A stretch of 45,994 nucleotides of DNA, from positions 1 to 45,994 of the forward strand of contig JAMWZA010000028.1 in assembly GCA_024305105.1 (NCBI GenBank), given 5' to 3'. This DNA comes from Marinoscillum sp. GTDB taxonomy: Bacteria > Bacteroidota > Bacteroidia > Cytophagales > Cyclobacteriaceae. The translations under genes and the position numbers were made by a program. This document shows, one piece after another, positions 23,616-32,140 of the stretch; position 1 is the stretch's first letter, and each line of letters opens with the position of its first letter. The notes beneath the pieces are model-generated. The model saw only the letters and a list, made by a program, of their open reading frames with translations. It was not told where the DNA came from and searched no databases.

Positions 23616-26066
23616 ATGAAAAAGACCTTTACCATCTTAATCGTGAGCATGTTATTTATCTGCTTTCGGTCCTACGGCCAGTCGGCTGTTAGTGGTCGAG
23701 TGATGGATATGGAGTCTGGAGAGCCTCTGATTGGAGCCACCGTGCTATTGAAAGGCACCTCCAATGGAGCTACTACAGATAATTCTGGAACTTTTACCAT
23801 TAATGGGGTAGAAGAAGGTTCCTATACATTGATAATCCGCTATGTGGGGTATGCTGACCTGACCAAAAAAATATCACTGTCAGGAAATGATGTGAACCTG
23901 GGAGACCTGAGTATGGAAGAAGCCATTTTTGCCTTTGATCAGGTAGTCGTATCTGGCTCCCGTCAGGCTGAAAAAGTAACCGAAACACCGGCTACTATTG
24001 AGATTATTTCTTCCAAAGACTTAGAGGAACTACCTTCCTTTAATCCAGGAGAACTTCTGGCAAGGGTAAAAGGAGTGGATTTTGTCCGTGCAGGAGTGGT
24101 AGGTACTGGTATTAACATTCGAGGATTTAACAGCAACTTCAACTCTAAGAACCTGCAGGTAAACGATGGCCGTTTTGCCACGTTGATAGCCACAGGTTTA
24201 CCAATGGGTCCGTTGACCACACAGATCAAGGAGGATATTGAGCGAGTGGAAGTAATACTGGGGCCAAATGCAGCACTTTATGGGCCCAACGCCCACAATG
24301 GTCTGGTACATACCATAACCAAAGATCCAAGAACCTCGCAGGGAACGACTGTTGCTGTGGGAGCAGGGAATCAGCGTATGTTTACTGCCAGGGCTAGGCA
24401 TGCACAGGTACTTAATGATAAGCTCTCATTCAAAGTGACGGGTGAATACACCAGAGCAGAAGAATTTGAGTTTTCAGACTCTGTGTATATTGACAGAAAT
24501 GGTGACGGTGTGAAGGAAGGTTATGAAGAATATCTTTTAGACAATGACATTGAGTTTCTCAGGGCAGAGGCAGCGATGTATTACAGCGTAACCAACTCTT
24601 CTGATCTGATTTTTAGCTGGGGAGGAAGTAATAGTTCTTATCTGGCACCAACCAACGTAGGGCGTAATCAGATCAAAGACTGGAAAATGAACCAGTTTCA
24701 CTTGAGATATACTTCAGATAAGTTCTTTGCTCAGCTCTATCATACTAAGAGTAAAACGGAAGATACGTATGCGATAGATCAGCGAACCAAAAACTATTAC
24801 GCAGCGATTGATGGTGGAGCGACTGAAGAAGCAGCCAGAGAAAGTTCATTGGGTAATGGAGCCACATTTGCTGATGACTCCAGGAGGTGGAATGCTGAGG
24901 TACAGTATCATGATCAGTTTGGTGATTTAGGAGTGGTTGTTGGTTCGCAGTGGCAACGAGATAATGCCAACAGCAACGGAACCTATCTGCTGGATAATGG
25001 CGGAGACGATCCGATCATCATTAACCAGATTGGGGTCTATGGTCAGTTTGATTATAAGTTCACCTCTTCTTTAAAGGCCACAGCAGCTTTTCGTGGCGAC
25101 AATCATGAGATTTATGGATTTAACTTTATTCCCAAGGGTGGTTTAGTCTATAGTGCCGGCAATGGATCCTTCCGTTTGACTTATGGCAAGGGAATTGCCG
25201 CTCCAACGATATTGAACATGTATGGAGACTTGTTTGCAGGACTGATTCTGGGTAATGCTGAAGGGTTTACCTTAACCGATGGGACAAAAGTAGAAAAGCA
25301 AAAAGTAGAGCAAATCCAGACCTTTGAGATAGGTTACAAGGGAGAGTTGGTACAAAATAAATTCTTTTTGGATGCTAACGCCTACTACAATATTTCACAG
25401 GATTTCTTGTCTCCTGTGACCGTAATAGGTGTGGCTGCACAGCGCGGAGATGAAGATATTGCTGATGTGCAATCAGGCTATGGTGCTTATGGAGGACTAG
25501 TAGCTACCTATGTGAATTTCGGTAAGGTAAATACTTACGGGTTCGATATAGGAACCAACGTGTATTTATCGGATCAGATTAACTGGACGTTTAACTATTC
25601 TTACTTTGACTATTCCTATGATGAAGACAATCTGGAAGACAATGACTTCAATGGTGACGGTGTGGTTAATAAGCTCGATGTGTTAGTGAATGCACCGAAA
25701 CACAAGTTTGGAACCGGGTTATATTATAGAGGGAAGAAGTTCTTTGGGAATATATATACAAGATGGGTACAGGAATACGACTACTTTTCAAGTTATCAGA
25801 TCGCTGCGGAGACTCAGGATTTGTCTTGGAGAGGGACTCCAGTAGTAGAAGATGCCCGAAGCACAGATGCTTGGAACTATGGTCCTCTGGGTGGTTTTGT
25901 GAATGTAGATATAGGACTTGGCTACAAGGTAAACAAAGTCTTTACCGTCTCTGGTCAGGTAACCAACCTGTTCGATGCAGAGTTTAGAGAGTTCACTGCG
26001 GCACCTTTTACAGGTCGTTTGTTTTCGGTAGAACTTAAAGCTAAACTTCCGGCAATCGGAAATTAA
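23616..26066 (+). CDS. TonB-dependent outer-membrane receptor (CarboxypepD_reg-like)
   Basis: This 816-residue protein has a signal peptide (to about SYGQS) and a carboxypeptidase-regulatory-like domain (about 24-107: GRVMDMESGEPLIGATVLLK). A TonB-box region, a plug (about 115-235: ETPATIEIISSKDLEELPSF; NIRGFNSNF; VEVILGPNAALYGPNAHNG) and a C-terminal barrel ending VELKAKLPAIGN follow. No SusD-like gene follows, so polysaccharide uptake of the SusCD type is not indicated. Siderophores, vitamins or other large ligands are possible. The gene has a long leader with an inverted repeat and its own terminator. Confidence 0.9.
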   Translation: MKKTFTILIVSMLFICFRSYGQSAVSGRVMDMESGEPLIGATVLLKGTSNGATTDNSGTFTINGVEEGSYTLIIRYVGYADLTKKISLSGNDVNLGDLSMEEAIFAFDQVVVSGSRQAEKVTETPATIEIISSKDLEELPSFNPGELLARVKGVDFVRAGVVGTGINIRGFNSNFNSKNLQVNDGRFATLIATGLPMGPLTTQIKEDIERVEVILGPNAALYGPNAHNGLVHTITKDPRTSQGTTVAVGAGNQRMFTARARHAQVLNDKLSFKVTGEYTRAEEFEFSDSVYIDRNGDGVKEGYEEYLLDNDIEFLRAEAAMYYSVTNSSDLIFSWGGSNSSYLAPTNVGRNQIKDWKMNQFHLRYTSDKFFAQLYHTKSKTEDTYAIDQRTKNYYAAIDGGATEEAARESSLGNGATFADDSRRWNAEVQYHDQFGDLGVVVGSQWQRDNANSNGTYLLDNGGDDPIIINQIGVYGQFDYKFTSSLKATAAFRGDNHEIYGFNFIPKGGLVYSAGNGSFRLTYGKGIAAPTILNMYGDLFAGLILGNAEGFTLTDGTKVEKQKVEQIQTFEIGYKGELVQNKFFLDANAYYNISQDFLSPVTVIGVAAQRGDEDIADVQSGYGAYGGLVATYVNFGKVNTYGFDIGTNVYLSDQINWTFNYSYFDYSYDEDNLEDNDFNGDGVVNKLDVLVNAPKHKFGTGLYYRGKKFFGNIYTRWVQEYDYFSSYQIAAETQDLSWRGTPVVEDARSTDAWNYGPLGGFVNVDIGLGYKVNKVFTVSGQVTNLFDAEFREFTAAPFTGRLFSVELKAKLPAIGN

Positions 26067-26094
26067 GTACATACTATTTCATGTTTCAAACCAT

Positions 26095-26122
26095 AAAGGC
26101 CGCTTATAGCGGTCTTTTTTTG
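26095..26122 (+). terminator. Rho-independent terminator of the TonB receptor gene
   Basis: GGCCGC-TTATA-GCGGTC (26098-26114) is followed directly by seven T residues. It lies 29 bp after the receptor stop. Confidence 0.8.
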
Positions 26123-26173
26123 TCTAAAGGTCAAGACAGGTTTTTTCATTACGAGTTCATCTTTCAAATCACC

Positions 26174-26962
26174 TTAATCCCCATCCAATAGTCTTCCCAA
26201 CCCACCAAGTACTGACCCTTCACCTTTTTGATTACCGCCTGCGCTCGGAGCGTTTTCGAGAATACGGTCAGCAAGTCTGGAGAATGGTAAGCTCTGAAGG
26301 TAGACCGTGCCGGTGCCTTGAAGCGTGGCCAGGAATAGTCCTTCACCACCAAAAAACATTGACTTCAGATTCCCGGCACGCTGAATGTCATAGTCCAGGC
26401 TGGGAGAGAAGCCTACAATACATCCAGTGTCTATCAACAGGCGTTCGTTTCTGAGCTCTTTCTTGACAATGGTTCCGCCAGCATGTAAGAAAGCCATTCC
26501 ATCGCCACGTAAGCGCTGTAGGATAAATCCTTCACCACCAAAGAAGCCAGATCCCAGTCGTTTGTTGAAGGCAATCGAAATAGACGTGCCCATCGCTGCG
26601 CATAGAAAAGCATCCTTTTGACATAGGATTTCTCCACCAATCTCTGCCATGTTTAATGGGATAATTGCTCCCGGATAAGGCGCAGCAAAAGCCACTTCTT
26701 TTTTACCGGAACCCTGGTTGGTAAAATGGGTGATAAAAATAGATTCTCCTGTAATGGCGCGTTTTCCTGCGTCCATCAGTTTGCCCAATAGTCCTTGCTG
26801 AGGTTGAGATCCATCACCCATTTTGGTTTCAAATGAGATGTCACCATCCATCCAGTTCATGGTGCCAGCTTCCGCTATGACGGTTTCCCCTGGATCCAGT
26901 TCTATTGCGACTGTTTGCATGTCATTGCCATGTATGGTGTAATCTATTTCGTGTGAGTTCAT
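26174..26962 (-). CDS. AIM24/TIGR00266 family protein
   Basis: This 262-residue protein has the family pattern [20 protein letters not shown] near the start, then repeated [20 protein letters not shown] and [20 protein letters not shown] segments. The C-terminal tail is Gly-rich. The fold is a three-faced beta-prism. The family is widespread and named for a mitochondrial biogenesis factor; its biochemical role in bacteria is not established. It converges with the TonB receptor and is divergent from the LacI-type regulator. Confidence 0.85.
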   Translation of the reverse strand: MNSHEIDYTIHGNDMQTVAIELDPGETVIAEAGTMNWMDGDISFETKMGDGSQPQQGLLGKLMDAGKRAITGESIFITHFTNQGSGKKEVAFAAPYPGAIIPLNMAEIGGEILCQKDAFLCAAMGTSISIAFNKRLGSGFFGGEGFILQRLRGDGMAFLHAGGTIVKKELRNERLLIDTGCIVGFSPSLDYDIQRAGNLKSMFFGGEGLFLATLQGTGTVYLQSLPFSRLADRILENAPSAGGNQKGEGSVLGGLGRLLDGD

Positions 26963-27062
26963 TGAGAAAGAAGGTTTGATGAGGTTCGAAAAATACGTTA
27001 ATTTGTTAAATCAACATTACGAACCAAACCGGAGATAGGTTATTATTCATTAGGAATAAAAT

Positions 27063-27070
27063 TAAATTTG
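27063..27070 (+). promoter_or_regulatory. -7 promoter element of the LacI-type regulator gene
   Basis: TAAATTTG is an exact TAnnTTTG match 28 bp before the ATG. No -33 TTG was seen at the expected distance. Confidence 0.45.
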
Positions 27071-27098
27071 CGGCCATAACCATCGAACACACCCCTAA

Positions 27099-28085
27099 AT
27101 GTCAAAAATCGCCACCATCAAAGATGTAGCCAAAGCACTTGGTGTTTCTACATCCACCGTATCGAGAATACTCAACGGAAAAAACCAGAGCAATAAGGAG
27201 TTAGTGGAGAAAGTCCAAGAGGTTGCCAGGAAGTTAAATTATCAGGTCAATACCACTGCTCGAGGTTTACGGACGAACAAATCGGGATTACTGGGCATTA
27301 TCGTACCAGATATTAGTGATGACTTTTTTGCTTCGGTTTTCTCAGGAATAGAGGAAGTCACGGAGGCAGAAGGATATAACCTGCTCATCTGTCAGTCCAA
27401 CGAAAGCAAGGAAAAAGAACAGCAGCTGGTAAAGTCTCTCATCGCCTGTAACGTGGAAGGTTTGATGATTGCGGTAACACAAGAAACACAGGATACGGCA
27501 TTTCTGGATGACTTTGTCAATATGGGTAAAAAAGTGGTCATGTTTGATCGGGTGATCCGTCAAAGCACCTATCCGGTGATAGAGACCAATGATTTTGATG
27601 GAACCTATAACGCAGGGAAGCATTTGATTAAATCTAGAGGGAAGCATTTTATCTATGTGGGGTTGTTCGAAAGCCTTGAAAATAACCGCCAGCGATTGGG
27701 TGGGTATGAAGCTATTTTAAAGGAAAATGGTTTGATGCTTCAGGACAAAATCTACGTAGGGGACATTCACAATACACCTCTGTTGCTGCATGATAAATGG
27801 GATGAATCGATCGACACCATCTTGTGCTACAATGATATGATCGCTGCGGAGACGCTTGCTTACTTAAATGAAAAGGGAATAAAAGTTCCTGAACAAGTGG
27901 CCGTTTGTGGATTTGACAACCGAGGGTTGTGCCGATATACACAGCCTACGCTGACCAGCGTTGTTCAGCCAACCAGGCGTCTTGGAGCCCTCACCACACA
28001 CACTTTATTGGGACTGATTAATGAAACCGACGTAGCGCCTATGGAGCTGGAGAATGATTTGATCTTGAGAGGATCTACGAGATAA
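27099..28085 (+). CDS. LacI-family transcriptional regulator
   Basis: This 328-residue regulator has an N-terminal helix-turn-helix (IKDVAKALGVSTSTVSRILN, residues 6-25) and a hinge helix (ARGLRTNKS). The periplasmic-binding-protein-like effector domain includes LGIIVPDISDDFFASVFSGI and VCGFDNRGLCRYTQPTLTSV. LacI-type proteins usually repress sugar-use genes until a sugar binds. No sugar operon lies beside it, so it probably acts on genes elsewhere. It is divergent from the AIM24 gene. Confidence 0.9.
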   Translation: MSKIATIKDVAKALGVSTSTVSRILNGKNQSNKELVEKVQEVARKLNYQVNTTARGLRTNKSGLLGIIVPDISDDFFASVFSGIEEVTEAEGYNLLICQSNESKEKEQQLVKSLIACNVEGLMIAVTQETQDTAFLDDFVNMGKKVVMFDRVIRQSTYPVIETNDFDGTYNAGKHLIKSRGKHFIYVGLFESLENNRQRLGGYEAILKENGLMLQDKIYVGDIHNTPLLLHDKWDESIDTILCYNDMIAAETLAYLNEKGIKVPEQVAVCGFDNRGLCRYTQPTLTSVVQPTRRLGALTTHTLLGLINETDVAPMELENDLILRGSTR

Positions 28086-28192
28086 CCCACTGTTTTCACG
28101 ATTATTTGAGGTAGATCTAAAATTACCAGCAGCTGTACTGTGAAGGAAAGGAAACATTTTCTATTTTCCACTTCCTTTTCAAATTAACCAGG

Positions 28193-29236
28193 GTGTCAAA
28201 GGTTCAGTATTACATAAATCGTCAACTAAAAAGTCTGATTGTTGCTTTCGGACTCTTCATGCTCAGTATCAGCATAGGTTTGGTTGGGTTCTCGGTCATC
28301 GAAGAACTGGATTTTGTCAATGCGCTTTACATGACGATCATCACCGTAGGCACTGTTGGTTTTACGGAAGTAAAGGAGTTAAGCTCAGCTGGTCGTGTGT
28401 TTACGTCCTTTTTTATTTTAATGAACCTCGGACTTTTTGCTTATGTGGTTTCGGTGGTCTCCAGTTACTTTTTTGAAGGGAAATTGCAATCAATTTTTAA
28501 AGATTATAAATCGGGCATGGAAATCAGTAGACTTAAGGATCATGTGATTGTGTGTGGCTATGGCCGGAATGGAAGCAGGGCATGTGAAGAACTGCAGAAG
28601 AGTGGTAAATCGTTTGTAATCATTGATAATGACCAGGAAATGGCAGATGTTATTTCCGATGGAATGAAATGGTTTATTGGTGATGCTACCGAGGATGAAA
28701 ACCTGAAAACGGTCGGAATCGAAAATGCAGCAGTCATTATCATCACTACACCGTCAGATGCAGCGAATGTGTTCATAACCCTTACAGCGAGACATCTTAA
28801 TGAGTCCATTACGATCATCGCCAGAGCATCTAATAAAGAAACGGAGAGTAAGCTGTATCGGGCTGGCGCCAACAAGGTGATCATGCCAGATATGTTGGGT
28901 GGTATGTTTATGGCACAGCAGGTGACCAAACCAATTGTGATTGAGTTTTTGGATTTACTCAATGGCGCCTCGGGTACAAGTTACCATCTGGAGGAAGTCG
29001 GGTACGATGACTTAAAGCAGGAGTATAAAGACAAAACACTGCGTGAACTGAACATAGCAGCAAAAACAGGAGTGACCGTACTCGGAGTTAAGGACAATAT
29101 CAAAGGGTTAATACCAGCTCCGGGTGCAGATACCTTCATCGGAGAGGATGATTACCTGATCATACTTGGATCAGATTCCAAGCTAAAATTATTCATTGAG
29201 GAGTATACCACGCGTGACTACTCCTCAATAAAATAG
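28193..29236 (+). CDS. Potassium channel with TrkA-N (RCK) domain
   Basis: This 347-residue protein has two membrane helices around a pore loop (residues about 13-85) with the filter TVGFTE at 54-59, then a cytoplasmic RCK/TrkA-N domain (VIVCGYGRNGSRACEELQ) and a TrkA-C domain. It should be a ligand-gated tetrameric K+ channel of the MthK type. The filter has Phe in place of Tyr and lacks the usual GD. The start is GTG at 28193, since no ATG is available before the first helix. It converges with the DUF1761 gene with one base between them. Confidence 0.85.
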   Translation: MSKVQYYINRQLKSLIVAFGLFMLSISIGLVGFSVIEELDFVNALYMTIITVGTVGFTEVKELSSAGRVFTSFFILMNLGLFAYVVSVVSSYFFEGKLQSIFKDYKSGMEISRLKDHVIVCGYGRNGSRACEELQKSGKSFVIIDNDQEMADVISDGMKWFIGDATEDENLKTVGIENAAVIIITTPSDAANVFITLTARHLNESITIIARASNKETESKLYRAGANKVIMPDMLGGMFMAQQVTKPIVIEFLDLLNGASGTSYHLEEVGYDDLKQEYKDKTLRELNIAAKTGVTVLGVKDNIKGLIPAPGADTFIGEDDYLIILGSDSKLKLFIEEYTTRDYSSIK

Positions 29237-29237
29237 G

Positions 29238-29642
29238 CTAGTGCCATGCGCCAAGAATGGCTCCCATCATGGTAAAAGCAACCGTATGATAGCCAGCATC
29301 GATAGCCCAATGCTTAAAGGATTTTCGATCAAAAAGGTAGGTAACACCGAGCCCGAGTGCGACCCACCCAAAACCAGCAGCGAATCCAGCGAAGGCTCCA
29401 AATGTGACATCAGCCTCGTTACCAATGAATGCAGCCAGGTTAAAAGCCATGACTATTTCCAGCACAAGTGCCGATCCGAGGACTTTAACCATTCCTCCTT
29501 TTAGGTCGTCTTCGGTAAAGTTGTTAGCAGACATCCAGGCTTTACCAAATAAGAACGGAGCGTACCAGATGCTTCCAAGCAAAAAAGTGCTTACGGCTGC
29601 TACAAAAATGGCTAAGTAGTTGAGTTGTGATAAGTCGGTCAT
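29238..29642 (-). CDS. DUF1761 membrane protein
   Basis: This 134-residue membrane protein with four helices begins MTDLSQLNYLAIFVAAVSTF, followed by LLGSIWYAPFLFGKAW. It ends with HWAIDAGYHTVAFTMMGAIL and GAWH. This is the DUF1761 pattern. The frame extends 23 codons upstream, but the DUF1761 start is the ATG at 29642. Function is unknown. It is divergent from the LytS-type kinase gene. Confidence 0.85.
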   Translation of the reverse strand: MTDLSQLNYLAIFVAAVSTFLLGSIWYAPFLFGKAWMSANNFTEDDLKGGMVKVLGSALVLEIVMAFNLAAFIGNEADVTFGAFAGFAAGFGWVALGLGVTYLFDRKSFKHWAIDAGYHTVAFTMMGAILGAWH

Positions 29643-29735
29643 TTTTTCTTGATTTTTATAACAAGCTAAATCTGTATTTTTACTATTGAAAATGGGTTTT
29701 ACTGAAGCCAAAGATTCGGCTACTGAACTATAAGA

Positions 29736-30770
29736 ATGACCAACTCAACTCACCTGTCTAAGATCGATGATCGATTGATTCGCCTAATTGGCATCCCCGG
29801 GTTTGGGGTTATCATTCCCAATTTTACTGGATTATTTGGCGATCTGGGACCATCCGATTGGATGTACTGGTATGGGTATGTCTATTTCATATTTATAGCC
29901 TGGGTGATTTGGCAGGGCAATAGGTGGTTACTCTTCAGGCAGCGGGAAAACATGAACTGGTTCAGTAATCCGGTGCGCAAACTCACTATTCTGGTGGCGG
30001 CTAATGTCTTTTATACAGCACCTGTTACAGTTAGCTTGATATATGGATGGTATGCGATCTCAGGAATTGGTCCAGTGGAGTGGAGCATTATACAGCTGGT
30101 CACGCTGGCTAATGTCATTTGTGTGATTTTCGTCACGCATGCATACGAGACGGTATTTCTCATCAAGGAACGTCAGTCAGATCTGGTGCACTTTGAGCAG
30201 CTGGAACGCGCCAAAGTGGAGTCTGAGTTGGAAGCACTCAAGAGCCAGATTGATCCACACTTTATGTTCAATTCCTTAAATACGCTTGCTTACCTGATAG
30301 AGAACGATCAGCAAAAAGCGTTGCTTTTCAATGAAAGTCTTTCGGATGTGTACCGTTACATTTTGATGAACAAGCAGAAGGAGTTGGTCACCTTAAAGGA
30401 AGAACTTGAGTTTGCCAACAACTACTTCACCCTCATTCAGATCAGGTTTGGAACAGGCGTGCGATTGCATGTGGATATGCGTGGGTTGGAGGAGAATAAG
30501 TTGCTATCGCCCATATCGTTGCAGCTACTGTTGGAAAATGCAGTGAAGCATAACGAATTCAATGAACTGAAGCCGTTAGATATCCGCTTAAACCTGGAAG
30601 AGGGGTGGGTGGAAGTAAGTAACAACCTGCAATTGAAGAAGGTTGAGAATAGCTCCAAAATTGGTTTGCGAAACCTAAGAGAACGCTATCGGTTAGTGGT
30701 GGGAAAAGAGATTCGAGTAGAGCAAAGTGAACTGGAGTTTACCGTGAAATTACCTTATTTGGAAGTATGA
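29736..30770 (+). CDS. LytS-type sensor histidine kinase
   Basis: This 344-residue kinase has about four membrane helices (to about 140), a His_kinase domain with the phospho-acceptor His175 in SQIDPHFMFNSLN, and an ATPase domain with LLLENAVKHN. The sensor part is short, so it may sense within the membrane. It overlaps the next gene by 4 bp (ATGA) and is in an operon with a LytTR response regulator, although a small membrane-protein gene is inserted between the two. Confidence 0.9.
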   Translation: MTNSTHLSKIDDRLIRLIGIPGFGVIIPNFTGLFGDLGPSDWMYWYGYVYFIFIAWVIWQGNRWLLFRQRENMNWFSNPVRKLTILVAANVFYTAPVTVSLIYGWYAISGIGPVEWSIIQLVTLANVICVIFVTHAYETVFLIKERQSDLVHFEQLERAKVESELEALKSQIDPHFMFNSLNTLAYLIENDQQKALLFNESLSDVYRYILMNKQKELVTLKEELEFANNYFTLIQIRFGTGVRLHVDMRGLEENKLLSPISLQLLLENAVKHNEFNELKPLDIRLNLEEGWVEVSNNLQLKKVENSSKIGLRNLRERYRLVVGKEIRVEQSELEFTVKLPYLEV

Positions 30771-31258
30771 ATGAGTTTCCTGTATTTGACAAGACTTACC
30801 ATTATTTTATAAAATTATTGAGTTACTTGATAATAGTTGTGTCAGTGCTTTTAATTAGTTTAATGCATGGGGGACCACACTACTCCGGGCCATCTTATTT
30901 TGAAAATCAAGATTATCCAGTTGTTTTTTATTTTATGACATGGTTTATGGTGTTTGTTCTATGGATAATTGGATTCAACCTATTGCTTGTAAAAGGAAAA
31001 GGTAAGTTGAAATTCGATAAGTCCATGGTTTCATATAAGAAGTCGGGATTCTCGAAATCAAGAAATATTACTCAATCTGTTGTCAAAATATCAAGATCAT
31101 ATGAGAACTGGAATCATGATGTGGAAGGACTTATTTGGAGTCTCTGCTTAGAGAATGAGAGAGAAATACATTTTTTAGTACCTAATAATGCTGATTATCT
31201 CCTAGAGTCCTTTTTAGTAAAATATTTCAATCATATTTATGAAAGTAGCCATCATTGA
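30767..31258 (+). CDS. Small membrane protein between kinase and regulator
   Basis: This 163-residue protein has two membrane helices (about 16-32 and 51-75, the second in VFYFMTWFMVFVLWIIGFNL) and a basic, strand-rich cytoplasmic domain (KGKLKFDKSMVSYKKSGFSK, then IHFLVPNNADYLLESF) that resembles a PH-like fold. It overlaps the kinase by 4 bp and the regulator by 20 bp, so translation of all three is coupled. Its DNA is clearly more AT-rich than its neighbours. I do not recognise a named family. It may modulate the kinase-regulator pair. Confidence 0.65.
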   Translation: MNEFPVFDKTYHYFIKLLSYLIIVVSVLLISLMHGGPHYSGPSYFENQDYPVVFYFMTWFMVFVLWIIGFNLLLVKGKGKLKFDKSMVSYKKSGFSKSRNITQSVVKISRSYENWNHDVEGLIWSLCLENEREIHFLVPNNADYLLESFLVKYFNHIYESSHH

Positions 31259-31991
31259 AGATGAGGTTCCAGCACGTGAACAGTTGATTTCATTACTTCA
31301 AAAAGTAAAGGTTGACGTAGAGGTTGTATTCACGGCTCAGAGTATTCAGGAATCAATTGTTCAACTCCGGCAGCATTCGGGACTGGATTTGATCTTTATG
31401 GACATTCAACTCAATGATGGGTTATCGCTAGCGATTTTTGATCAGGTAAGTGTGGCTGCACCGGTCATCTTTGCCACGGCATTTGATCAATACACCTTGC
31501 AGGCATTTCAGCAAAACGGTATTGACTACTTACTCAAGCCTATCAAACAGAAAGAGCTCGAAATGGCCTTGAGGAAGTTTGATCAGTTGCAGAGTCATTT
31601 TCAAAAGGACTTCCAGCAGTTGCTAAGGTCCTTTAATGGAGAAGAGTCTGCTTTTAAAAAACGTGTGTTGGTACGAAAGGGCGGGAGTTATGCTTCGGTG
31701 CCAGTCGAAGAGGTTCAGTACTTCTTTTCAGAGCATAAAGTGACCTTTCTGGTTAATAAGTCCGGACAGAAATTGATAGTGGATGAAACGCTTGCAGAAC
31801 TGGAGCAATCACTTTATTCTGGTAAGTTCTTCAGACTGAGTCGGGCGGTGCTTTCCTCCATAGGAGCGATTGATAAATTCACCTCTGATGGCAAAGGGAA
31901 GTTACTGGTAGATTTAATTCCTTCTACCAACGAACAAGTTACTGTAAGTCAGGAGAAGGCTGGGGAGTTTAAAAGGTGGGTTAGTGGTTAG
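31239..31991 (+). CDS. LytTR-family response regulator
   Basis: This 250-residue regulator has a receiver domain with Asp55 as phospho-acceptor (LIFMDIQLND) and KPIKQKELEMAL after the conserved Lys. A C-terminal LytTR DNA-binding domain follows (about 140-248: RVLVRKGGSYASVPVEEVQY; FFRLSRAVL). It is the partner of the LytS-type kinase upstream. The start ATG at 31239 lies inside the preceding gene. Confidence 0.9.
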   Translation: MKVAIIEDEVPAREQLISLLQKVKVDVEVVFTAQSIQESIVQLRQHSGLDLIFMDIQLNDGLSLAIFDQVSVAAPVIFATAFDQYTLQAFQQNGIDYLLKPIKQKELEMALRKFDQLQSHFQKDFQQLLRSFNGEESAFKKRVLVRKGGSYASVPVEEVQYFFSEHKVTFLVNKSGQKLIVDETLAELEQSLYSGKFFRLSRAVLSSIGAIDKFTSDGKGKLLVDLIPSTNEQVTVSQEKAGEFKRWVSG

Positions 31992-32091
31992 AAAACACTC
32001 CACTACCTGGTTGATTCGTGCTGCCAACACTCCTGTGCTCACTCAAGAGCCTGCCTAAATACCGTCTATTGCTTTTGGAAATTGCAAAGTA

Positions 32092-32117
32092 AAAAGCCCG
32101 TAAAAGCGGGCTTTTCA
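32092..32117. terminator. Terminator between converging genes
   Basis: AAAAGCCCG (32092-32100) pairs with CGGGCTTTT (32107-32115) around a 6-nt loop. With A-runs and T-runs on the two sides it can work in both directions. Confidence 0.8.
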
Positions 32118-32140
32118 AAATGGGTATTTGATTTAATCAA

